DNA of 64,000 nt, taken from HGM05190 sp964394205 (GTDB taxonomy: Bacteria; Bacteroidota; Bacteroidia; Bacteroidales; Muribaculaceae). Made by a program: the position numbers and the translations under genes. Under the pieces are notes generated by a model. That model was not told the DNA's origin. It made no database searches and saw only the letters and a program-made list of their open reading frames with translations. The stretch covers positions 1 through 64,000 of the forward strand of contig CAYMVS010000002.1 in assembly GCA_964394205.1 (NCBI GenBank). Direction: 5' to 3'. This document shows positions 17,203 through 24,467 of the stretch, piece after piece (the first letter of the stretch is position 1; every line of letters starts with the position of its first letter).

Positions 17203-17766
17203 ATGGTTTATCTTTTTAGAATAGTATCCGATGAAGTCGACGACTTCAAACGCGAGATAGAAATTGATGCCGACACCACATTCCTTGACCTGCGCAACGC
17301 CATCATCGATGCCGTGGGCTACAGCAAGGGGCAGATGGCTTCATTTTTCCTTTGTGACCGCTCATGGGAGAAAGACAAGGAGATAACTCTTGAAGACATG
17401 ACGATGGATTCATCGGTCGACCCCCTACTGATGGAAGAATGTGTCATCTCCGACTTTGTTGAAGATGAAGGTCAGCGACTCATCTACACATTTGACTACC
17501 TCACCGACCGCAGTTTCTTCCTTGAGATGAAGAAATCAATCCCCGGCGAGCATCTTGACAAGGCTGTGTGTGTAAGCTCGGTTGGCGATGCCCCGTCGGA
17601 GACTGTCAACCTCGATGAGTTTGACGCGGCCAACGATGCCAAAGCGGCCAAAGCGGCGGCAGCATCATCCTTTGACATTGACGACGACCTGTATGGCGAC
17701 AGCCAATACAATGATGACGAGTTTGATGCCGCCGGGTTTATGGATATGGACTATGACGAGCGCTGA
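17203..17766 (+). CDS. pRiA4b ORF-3-like (IS1096 passenger TnpR-like) protein
   Basis: A 187-residue soluble protein. The N-terminal half (MVYLFRIVSDEVDDFKREIE, FLDLRNAIIDAVGY, MASFFLCDRSWEKDKEI) matches the pRiA4b ORF-3-like domain, a ubiquitin-like fold often named after a passenger gene of IS1096. Residues about 135-187 are an acidic Asp/Ala-rich tail with a poly-Ala stretch. No transposase, inverted repeat or target duplication is nearby, so it is a chromosomal stand-alone copy. The function of the family is unknown. It has its own promoter and terminator. Confidence 0.82.
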   Translation: MVYLFRIVSDEVDDFKREIEIDADTTFLDLRNAIIDAVGYSKGQMASFFLCDRSWEKDKEITLEDMTMDSSVDPLLMEECVISDFVEDEGQRLIYTFDYLTDRSFFLEMKKSIPGEHLDKAVCVSSVGDAPSETVNLDEFDAANDAKAAKAAAASSFDIDDDLYGDSQYNDDEFDAAGFMDMDYDER

Positions 17767-17792
17767 CAGCGCCGCGCCTCATATATATATTA

Positions 17793-17833
17793 AAAAAGTC
17801 ATGGACTCCCCAACCGGGTTTCCATGACTTTTT
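17793..17833. terminator. Bidirectional terminator
   Basis: The inverted repeat AAAAAGTCATGGA (17793-17805) and TCCATGACTTTTT (17821-17833), with a 15-base loop, lies between the plus-strand pRiA4b-like gene and the minus-strand TonB receptor. The A and T ends serve both directions. Confidence 0.88.
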
Positions 17834-17853
17834 CATAGAGTCTGTTCCCTAAA

Positions 17854-20262
17854 TCAAAAGTCGATTGACAGCCTGACGTTGAGCTGACGGCGGGTCAGAT
17901 AGTTGGGGACGGCATACTGGATGTCGTTGACATCGGTCACCCAATAATAGCTCGACACATTGGAAATATCGAGCAGATTAAAGCAGTCAAGCCCCAACCA
18001 GACGCTCTTTATATGCCTCAACAAGCCCGAGCGGGTGTGCCCCTCCTCAGGTGGCGACACAAGGGCGTAAGAGAGCCCGACGTCGACGCGTTTGTAGGGG
18101 GGTGTCCGGAAATATCCTTTGTCGCGGCTCGACCGCGGGGCGGTCACCGGGAGGCCGTCGGAGAAGATGCCGCGCAAATTGAATTTCAGCTTGGGCCATT
18201 TCGGGAAAAAGTCGGTGAAATAGATTGCAAAGCTGTAACGCTGGTCGCCGGGACGCGGCACCTTGACGCCGTTGAGAGTCTCGCGGGTCTTCATGAGCGA
18301 CAATGAAATCCAACTGTCCGAGCCGGGCACAAACTGGCCGAAGAGTTTGAAATCGACACCCATTGCCATGCCGTCGGTCTCGTTTTTGCCTGAGTAGACC
18401 AGTTTAAGATTGTCTATCTCGTAGGGTATGATGTTACCGAGCGCTTTGTAGTAAGCCTCGGCCGAAAATTTAAACGGTCGGTTCAGAGCCCTGAATGTGT
18501 AGTCGGCACCGGCTATCACCTGAAACGAGCGCTGAGACTTAATGTCGCGGTTGAGAAGGATGTTGGTATTGCCGTCGGCATCGGTGACCGGTAACCGGTA
18601 CTCTTTATAAAACGGAGACTGATAGTAAAGACCGGTTGCAAATCGATAGGCCCACCGTGAGTATTTTTCGGGCACGAAACCGACGTTGACCCTCGGCGAG
18701 ACAAGCCACTCTTTATTGAAACTCCAGTAGCTCGCCCTGATGCCGGCGTTAAGCGATAGATAGCCCGCCGCGGTGTTGAGCTTGTAGGTATCCATCGCAA
18801 AGATCGACAGGCGCGACGACGAGACATCGTTGTGGGAGCTGAGATTATAGATCACCTTGACCAGATTGGGGTCATGAGGCAAAGAGTAACCGGCCGAGTC
18901 GCGGCGTTCCCACTCGCGGGTGCGGTCGAGAATCTTCTCGTGAGACATTGACAGGCCGTATGACAGGTTGTGGTTGGAAATACCGGTGTTGCCGCGTAGC
19001 GAGAGCTGCATCACAGAGGCTTTCAGACGGTTGCGGGCATGCTCCTGATAACGGCCCACGCCGAGCTCACCTCCCACCTCGCCGGTACCGGCCTGGTCGA
19101 GCCAATACTCGCCCGAGATGTCGTAGGCCACGAGCTCATTTGTCAGGTAGCCCGAGGCAAGTAGTGTGAAATTGGTTGATTTTGAGCGTAAATACTGCAA
19201 GGAGAGTGCGCCAAAGTAGGTTTCAAACTTGTCCTTCTCGTGGCCGTCAAAATAGACCTTAAACTGCTTGGCATCGGTCGATGTGCCAAAATTGGTCGTG
19301 CGATCCTGTGGGGTGAAACGATAGTTATTGATGGAGATGTTGCCAAGAAATGAGACTCTGAATTTTGACGAGGGAGTGAGCGTCAGGTTTGTCTGATAGT
19401 CAAAATAGTTAGGGTCATACTCACCGCGAGTCTCCATAGAGCTCAGCAGTGAGGAGTTACGCTTGTACCTGAGGCCATGCAACTGGCTGAAACGTCGCGA
19501 CGACTGGCCCAGCGACAGGCTCCCACCCATGAGCGACCCCGAGACAGAGCCTTCAAACGCTTCTGGCTGACGGTATGTGATGTCAAGCACGCTCGACATG
19601 CGGTCGCCATACTCGGCGGGGAAGCCTCCGGTTGAAAATGCGATAGAGCCGACAAGGTCGGGGTTGATGATCGACAACCCCTCCTGCTGACCCGAAGAAA
19701 TCAACTGGGGCCTGTAGACCTCCACGCCATTGATATAGACACTGTTCTCGTCAAACGACCCGCCTCTGACCGAGTACTGGCTCGACATCTCGTTTGATGA
19801 GTTGACCCCGGCCATGGTCGTGATGACGCTCTCGACACTGCCGCCGCTCACGTCGGGACTGCGACGTATCTGGTCGATGGATATCTTACCCATCGTGGTC
19901 ACATCTTTCTTATACTCGGTAATCTCAATTTCAGTCAGCTCCTTGGTTGCCTCCTCAAGCTTGACATTCAAGGTCACGTCACCCTTGGGGTCGAGCAACA
20001 TGCGCTTGACCTCACGGTAGCCAATACATGAGAAATAGACATTTACAGTGTCGGCAGCGGCGGCCGTCAGATTGTAAGACCCGTCAAGGCCTGTGACAGT
20101 GCCTATTGCCGTCCCTCCGATACGCACCGTTGCAAATTCAACCGGTTTGTTCTGGCTGTCGGTGACGACACCATGTATCTTGACCCGCTCGACAGCGGCA
20201 AAGGCGACTATCGGGAGGAGTATCAGGATTAATATCAGTATGATTTTGACATTTTTCATCAT
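17854..20262 (-). CDS. TonB-dependent outer-membrane receptor
   Basis: An 802-residue outer-membrane transporter. Signal peptide 1-23; a carboxypeptidase-regulatory-like domain at about 28-110 (KIHGVVTDSQNKPVEFATVRIGG); a plug domain at about 120-225 (SVESVITTMAGVNSSNEMSSQYSVRGG-type with the NEDSVYING-like NENSVYINGVEVY); then a barrel to the C-terminal Phe (LSIDF). It is shorter than SusC proteins (about 1000 residues), and no SusD partner is adjacent, so it is more likely an ion-chelate or small-molecule receptor or a PUL-independent transporter. It lies alone and is divergent from the HAD genes. The two adjacent ATG codons at 20262 and 20259 cannot be distinguished. Confidence 0.92.
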   Translation of the reverse strand: MMKNVKIILILILILLPIVAFAAVERVKIHGVVTDSQNKPVEFATVRIGGTAIGTVTGLDGSYNLTAAAADTVNVYFSCIGYREVKRMLLDPKGDVTLNVKLEEATKELTEIEITEYKKDVTTMGKISIDQIRRSPDVSGGSVESVITTMAGVNSSNEMSSQYSVRGGSFDENSVYINGVEVYRPQLISSGQQEGLSIINPDLVGSIAFSTGGFPAEYGDRMSSVLDITYRQPEAFEGSVSGSLMGGSLSLGQSSRRFSQLHGLRYKRNSSLLSSMETRGEYDPNYFDYQTNLTLTPSSKFRVSFLGNISINNYRFTPQDRTTNFGTSTDAKQFKVYFDGHEKDKFETYFGALSLQYLRSKSTNFTLLASGYLTNELVAYDISGEYWLDQAGTGEVGGELGVGRYQEHARNRLKASVMQLSLRGNTGISNHNLSYGLSMSHEKILDRTREWERRDSAGYSLPHDPNLVKVIYNLSSHNDVSSSRLSIFAMDTYKLNTAAGYLSLNAGIRASYWSFNKEWLVSPRVNVGFVPEKYSRWAYRFATGLYYQSPFYKEYRLPVTDADGNTNILLNRDIKSQRSFQVIAGADYTFRALNRPFKFSAEAYYKALGNIIPYEIDNLKLVYSGKNETDGMAMGVDFKLFGQFVPGSDSWISLSLMKTRETLNGVKVPRPGDQRYSFAIYFTDFFPKWPKLKFNLRGIFSDGLPVTAPRSSRDKGYFRTPPYKRVDVGLSYALVSPPEEGHTRSGLLRHIKSVWLGLDCFNLLDISNVSSYYWVTDVNDIQYAVPNYLTRRQLNVRLSIDF

Positions 20263-20290
20263 TTACAATAACGTAATCTTAGGCAAAAAA

Positions 20291-20321
20291 TTGCATCTTT
20301 AGGGAATATCATCTACTTTTG
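20291..20321 (+). promoter_or_regulatory. Putative promoter of the HAD gene pair
   Basis: TTG at 20291-20293, a 20-bp spacer and TACTTTTG at 20314-20321. The ATG at 20331 is nine bases after the box, so the leader is very short. The box position rules out the in-frame TTG at 20319 as a start. Confidence 0.65.
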
Positions 20322-20330
20322 CATCTGTAT

Positions 20331-20900
20331 ATGAGCTCAGTTAAACTAATTATATGTGACTTTGACGGCACCCTGGTCGACACCTTCGAGTCAAACTTTC
20401 TCGGCTATGAGGCGGCCTTTGAGAGCCTTGGGATGTCGCTGTCGCGCGACGTTTACCGCCGCTGTTTCGGGATGCGGTTTGACCGCTTCATGGACACTCT
20501 CGACATCACCGACGGGCAGCTGCATCAAGAGATACGCGACCGTAAGACATCTTTCTATCCCCGTTTTTTTGACAAGCTCAGGGTCAACCGGCCACTCTTA
20601 AATTTTGTCAAGTCGTTTCATCAAGGGGGTGGAAAGACGGCGATTGCCTCGACAGCCCGGGTGGAAAATCTCATGAACGCCCTGCGCCACATCGATGCCG
20701 TGGGCATCTTTGACCTCATTTTGGCCGGCGAGCAGGTGAAGCACGGCAAGCCACATCCCGAAATCTATCTGAAAGTGCTTGAGCAAATGGGTGTTACCCC
20801 CAACGAGGCTCTTGTTTTTGAAGACAGCCCGGTCGGCATACAGGCCGCCGAGGCTGCCGGCATAAACTATATCACTGTCAATCAAGCGTTTTTCAAATGA
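20331..20900 (+). CDS. HAD-superfamily phosphatase, phosphoglycolate-phosphatase-like
   Basis: A cytoplasmic haloacid-dehalogenase phosphohydrolase (189 residues). Motif I is DFDGTL with nucleophile D10 and acid D12, motif II is the Ser/Thr in AIASTA, motif III is the Lys in KHGKPHPE, and motif IV is FEDSPVG. The helical cap at about 18-80 places it in the Gph/beta-phosphoglucomutase-like group. The substrate cannot be read from sequence. It overlaps the next HAD gene by four bases (ATGA), so the two are translated together, and they precede the GDP-fucose genes. A sugar-phosphate substrate is a reasonable but unproven guess. Confidence 0.85.
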   Translation: MSSVKLIICDFDGTLVDTFESNFLGYEAAFESLGMSLSRDVYRRCFGMRFDRFMDTLDITDGQLHQEIRDRKTSFYPRFFDKLRVNRPLLNFVKSFHQGGGKTAIASTARVENLMNALRHIDAVGIFDLILAGEQVKHGKPHPEIYLKVLEQMGVTPNEALVFEDSPVGIQAAEAAGINYITVNQAFFK

Positions 20901-21562
20901 CTGTTGTTTTTGATCTCGATGACACCCTCTTTGACGAGATAGACTATCTTCTGTCGGCCTACTGGGAAATAGCACGGCTTTTGGAAGAGCGCGGAACCAT
21001 GAGCCGCCGGCAGGCGTTCTCCATACTCGAGTCAAACCGAGGCCGCGATGCCTTTGACCGGCTGCTTGACTCCGAGGGGGAAAACGTGACGATGACTGTC
21101 GCTGAGATGGTCGACATATATCGCACCCACACACCCCGTCTGACCCTCCCGGCCGAGGTTGAATCAACCCTCAACTCTCTAAAAGCCAACCCTAAAGTAG
21201 ACCGGATGGCAGTCATGACCGACGGTCGCGTCAACACCCAGACGGCCAAATTCAACGCCCTGGGGCTCGACAAGTGGATTGACCCATCCCTGTTGGTTAT
21301 AAGCGAGGCCGCCGGGGGCGACAAACTCTCGGGACTCCCCCACGCCGTGATTGAGAGGTTGACATCGGCCTCACCCGATAATATAATGTATATAGGCGAC
21401 AACGTCGCCAAAGACTTTATCGAGGCAAACCGCCGGGGTTGGATCACGGTTATGGTGCCACCGGGCCCCGATGCCATTCACCACGCAACAAGAATTCTTG
21501 ACAAGAGCTATCGGCCACAAGTAACTCTGTCTAAGTTTGCCGACATATTAGAAATTTTGTAA
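20897..21562 (+). CDS. HAD-superfamily hydrolase (YjjG-like)
   Basis: A second HAD phosphohydrolase (221 residues), distinct in sequence from the one before it. Motif I is FDLDDTLFDE (D6, D8), motif II is VMTDG, and motif IV is YIGDNVAKDF. The DLDDTL form and the cap pattern recall the pyrimidine-nucleotidase YjjG group or the phosphatases found in surface-glycan clusters. It begins within the stop codon of the upstream HAD gene. The gmd promoter overlaps its last codons. Confidence 0.82.
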   Translation: MTVVFDLDDTLFDEIDYLLSAYWEIARLLEERGTMSRRQAFSILESNRGRDAFDRLLDSEGENVTMTVAEMVDIYRTHTPRLTLPAEVESTLNSLKANPKVDRMAVMTDGRVNTQTAKFNALGLDKWIDPSLLVISEAAGGDKLSGLPHAVIERLTSASPDNIMYIGDNVAKDFIEANRRGWITVMVPPGPDAIHHATRILDKSYRPQVTLSKFADILEIL

Positions 21563-21567
21563 TTTTG
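21536..21567 (+). promoter_or_regulatory. Promoter of gmd-fcl
   Basis: TTTG at 21536-21539, a 20-bp spacer and TAATTTTG at 21560-21567. Both boxes match the Bacteroidetes consensus exactly and the gmd ATG is 21 bases downstream. It is the clearest promoter in the window and would give gmd-fcl expression independent of the HAD pair. Confidence 0.75.
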
Positions 21568-21588
21568 CCGATGCCAAAATAAAATCAG

Positions 21589-22668
21589 ATGAATAAAGAA
21601 AACAAAACCAACATAGCCTTAATCACAGGTATCACTGGCCAGGACGGCTCTTATCTTGCCGAGTTTTTGCTTGAAAAGGGGTATGAGGTGCACGGCATCA
21701 TACGCCGCAGCTCGTCGTTCAACACCGGACGCATCGAGCATCTGTATCTCGACGAGTGGGTTCGCGACATGCATCGCGAGCGGCTGCTCCACCTCCACTA
21801 TGGCGACATGACCGACTCGTCGTCGCTCATAAGAATAATCCAGGAGGTTCAGCCCACCGAGATATACAATCTTGCGGCACAGAGCCATGTGAAGGTATCG
21901 TTTGACGTGCCCGAATACACGGCCGATACCGATGCCGACGGGACGTTGCGCCTGCTCGAGGCTGTCCGCATCCTGCATCGCGAGAAACTCACCAAAATCT
22001 ATCAGGCAAGCACATCGGAGCTGTTTGGCAAAGTACAGGAGGTGCCTCAACGCGAGACGACACCATTCTACCCGCGCAGTCCATACGCCGTGGCCAAGCT
22101 CTACGGTTTCTGGATTACCAAAAACTATCGCGAGAGCTATGGCATGTTTGCAGTCAACGGCATCCTTTTCAACCATGAGAGCGAGCGCCGAGGAGAAAAT
22201 TTCGTGACACGCAAAATCACCCTTGCCGCCGCCAGGATAGCCTCGGGCCGTCAGGACCGTCTTTACCTGGGCAACCTGAACGCACGCCGCGACTGGGGTT
22301 ATGCTCCCGACTATGTTGAGTGCATGTGGCTCATAATGCAACAGGAAGAGCCCGACGACTACGTGATTGCCACCGGCGAGTATCACACCGTTCGCGAGTT
22401 TACCACCCTTGCGTTCTCTCGCGCCGGCATCACCCTCAAGTGGGAGGGCGAGGGTATTGGAGAGCGCGGCATCGACGCCGCCACCGGCAAAGTGTTGGTC
22501 GAGGTTGACCCGCGCTTTTTCCGCCCGGCCGAGGTCGAGCAACTGCTTGGCGACCCCTCAAAGGCACGCGAGCGCCTGGGTTGGAATCCCCGTAAGACCT
22601 CATTCACCGACCTTGTCAACCGCATGGTCGACAGCGATCTCAAACTCGTCAGGGAGGGCAAGATATGA
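21589..22668 (+). CDS. gmd: GDP-mannose 4,6-dehydratase
   Basis: Converts GDP-D-mannose to GDP-4-keto-6-deoxy-D-mannose, the first step towards GDP-L-fucose. It is an extended short-chain dehydrogenase (359 residues) with the NADP-binding motif GITGQDG at 14-20 and catalytic residues T142, E144, Y166 and K170 (SPYAVAKLYG), in register with the E. coli enzyme. The substrate-binding segment NHESERRGENFVTRKI is intact. The fcl gene overlaps its stop by four bases. Confidence 0.97.
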   Translation: MNKENKTNIALITGITGQDGSYLAEFLLEKGYEVHGIIRRSSSFNTGRIEHLYLDEWVRDMHRERLLHLHYGDMTDSSSLIRIIQEVQPTEIYNLAAQSHVKVSFDVPEYTADTDADGTLRLLEAVRILHREKLTKIYQASTSELFGKVQEVPQRETTPFYPRSPYAVAKLYGFWITKNYRESYGMFAVNGILFNHESERRGENFVTRKITLAAARIASGRQDRLYLGNLNARRDWGYAPDYVECMWLIMQQEEPDDYVIATGEYHTVREFTTLAFSRAGITLKWEGEGIGERGIDAATGKVLVEVDPRFFRPAEVEQLLGDPSKARERLGWNPRKTSFTDLVNRMVDSDLKLVREGKI

Positions 22669-23738
22669 TAGACAAAAATGCAAAAATATATGTGGCCGGC
22701 CATCGCGGCCTTGTCGGCTCGGCAATCTATGAGAATCTGCGTCGTCGCGGCTACACCAACCTTGTCGGACGCACCCACGCCGAGCTCGACCTGCTCGACG
22801 CAGCGGCGGTGAAAGAGTTCTTCGACCGGGAAAAACCCGAGTATGTCATCCTCGCCGCCGCCCATGTTGGCGGTATTATGGCAAACAGTCTTTACCGCGC
22901 CGATTTCATCTATCAGAATCTTCAGATACAGCAAAATGTGATTGGTGAAAGCTTCAGGCACGGCGTGAAGAAGCTTCTGTTTTTAGGAAGCACCTGCATC
23001 TATCCCCGCGAGGCACCCCAACCCATCCCCGAGAGCGCTTTGCTGACATCTCCGCTTGAATACACCAACGAGCCCTACGCTATCGCCAAGATTGCCGGAT
23101 TGAAAATGTGTGAGAGCTTCAACCTGCAGTATGGCACCGACTATATCGCCGTGATGCCCACAAATCTCTATGGGCCGCGCGACAATTTCCATCTTGAAAA
23201 CTCTCACGTGTTGCCGGCCATGATACGCAAACTGCATCTGGCCAAAGCCCTCTATGAAAACGACTTTGAGACCGTCAGGACCGACCTCGACAAGCGACCC
23301 GTTGCAGGGGTTGACGGCAAAGCGTCATGGGAGGAAATTGTGGCCACGCTCAACGGTTTCGGAATCTTTGCCGACCATCTCGAGCTTTGGGGGTCGGGCA
23401 AACCGTTGCGCGAGTTTCTTTGGAGCGAGGATATGGCCGATGCATCGGTTCATATTCTTGAAAACGTGTCGTTTGACGACCTGCGCGGCTCGTCGCCCGA
23501 GGTGCGCAACTGTCATGTGAACATCGGCACAGGCATGGAGCTGACCATTGGTGAGCTCGCCTCAAAAATCAAAGAGACCATCGGCTATCAGGGCGATCTG
23601 GTTTGGGACAGCACAAAGCCCGACGGCACTATGCGCAAACTCTGTGACGTCTCCAAGCTGCACAGCCTGGGATGGCATCACAAAGTCGATATCGACGAGG
23701 GTATTCAGCGGCTTTACGACTGGTACCTAAATAATTAA
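22665..23738 (+). CDS. fcl: GDP-L-fucose synthase
   Basis: An epimerase-reductase that makes GDP-L-fucose from the Gmd product with NADPH. It has 357 residues. The N-terminus reads VAGHRGLVGSAI (nucleotide binding), S109 lies in GSTCIYP, and Y138 and K142 lie in YAIAKIAG. PTNLYGPRDNFH and NSHVLPAMI cover the active-site His. There is an insertion at about 195-225 (DLDKRPVAGVDGKASWEEI) compared with the E. coli protein; similar inserts occur in Bacteroides enzymes. ATGA overlap with gmd. In gut Bacteroidales GDP-fucose feeds capsule and O-glycoprotein synthesis, and an Fkp salvage enzyme is often also present. Confidence 0.96.
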   Translation: MIDKNAKIYVAGHRGLVGSAIYENLRRRGYTNLVGRTHAELDLLDAAAVKEFFDREKPEYVILAAAHVGGIMANSLYRADFIYQNLQIQQNVIGESFRHGVKKLLFLGSTCIYPREAPQPIPESALLTSPLEYTNEPYAIAKIAGLKMCESFNLQYGTDYIAVMPTNLYGPRDNFHLENSHVLPAMIRKLHLAKALYENDFETVRTDLDKRPVAGVDGKASWEEIVATLNGFGIFADHLELWGSGKPLREFLWSEDMADASVHILENVSFDDLRGSSPEVRNCHVNIGTGMELTIGELASKIKETIGYQGDLVWDSTKPDGTMRKLCDVSKLHSLGWHHKVDIDEGIQRLYDWYLNN

Positions 23739-23782
23739 AAATTGTCCTCCAATAGTTTATGCAACCGTTGGAGGACAATTTT
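23738..23782. terminator. Bidirectional terminator after fcl
   Basis: A 15-bp perfect inverted repeat (AAAATTGTCCTCCAA at 23738-23752 and its complement at 23768-23782) with a 15-base loop, set between fcl and the convergent DUF308 gene. Confidence 0.9.
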
Positions 23783-23815
23783 ATTTGGGATCAAATCCCG
23801 GTTTATCTTTAATCT

Positions 23816-24367
23816 TTACTTGCTGCTGGGACGGAGGTCGTAAGAAATCATCGCGATGCTAAAGCCCCAGTAGATAAAGGCGATTGAGGTCAGGAAGCTA
23901 ACCATCCACATGTTTTGAACCCAACCGGCCTCAAGGAAGAAGAATCCGATTACAAGCATTAAAATGCCGTTTATCAGGTTGAGCCACCAGTAGCGGCGCT
24001 TACGCTCGGCAAACGAGTTCATCACGGCGCTCAAGCCCCAGTAAAGGAAAACAAATGAAATGAAGTAGGGGAAGACAGCCTCGCTGAGCACCACACTGCG
24101 AACCAGCATAAAGCCGATAAAGATGTCGATGACACCACCGGCGAGCCACCAGCCCCAGCCTTTACCGTGGTCAGGGCCTGAAGCCACACAAAGCTGAACA
24201 ATGCCGACGGCTACCATCATCCAACCAAAAATCTGTGACGACACTGCATAACCTATCTCGGGCCAGAACCAATAGGCAAAACCACACAGTACCATTAAAA
24301 TGCCGGCCAAAAGCACAACCCACCAGGCACGTGACTGACCGATAAATCTACCATTTAATGCTTTCAT
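23816..24367 (-). CDS. DUF308/HdeD-family membrane protein
   Basis: A 183-residue inner-membrane protein with six hydrophobic helices in three pairs (for example WWVVLLAGILMVLCGFAYWF, IFGWMMVAVGIVQLCVASG, WWLNLINGILMLVIGFFFLE). Each helix pair carries the repeated G-I-L-M-V-x-x-G-x pattern typical of HdeD-like DUF308 proteins. E. coli HdeD is linked to acid resistance, but that role should not be assumed here. It is a single gene between a terminator and the divergent mutS2. Confidence 0.85.
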   Translation of the reverse strand: MKALNGRFIGQSRAWWVVLLAGILMVLCGFAYWFWPEIGYAVSSQIFGWMMVAVGIVQLCVASGPDHGKGWGWWLAGGVIDIFIGFMLVRSVVLSEAVFPYFISFVFLYWGLSAVMNSFAERKRRYWWLNLINGILMLVIGFFFLEAGWVQNMWMVSFLTSIAFIYWGFSIAMISYDLRPSSK

Positions 24368-24455
24368 AATCTTTTCTATTTATTTTGTTAAACTTTTTCA
24401 ATGTTATTTTAACTTTATAACAACGCCGGTCAATTTCTGTTCAAGGAAAATTAAC

Positions 24456-24463
24456 TAATTTTG
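24456..24463 (+). promoter_or_regulatory. Putative -7 box for mutS2, almost leaderless
   Basis: TAATTTTG lies only four bases before the mutS2 ATG at 24468. If it is the true box, transcription would start at or next to the initiation codon. The -33 region has only a weak TTTCTG. Confidence 0.5.
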
Positions 24464-24467
24464 CACT

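Noticed and set aside
17203..17766. An insertion sequence suggested by the IS1096 family name
   Set aside because: No transposase, terminal inverted repeat or target duplication is visible around the gene.
21619..22542. A 307-codon open frame antisense to gmd
   Set aside because: Gmd is unmistakable on the plus strand with all catalytic residues.
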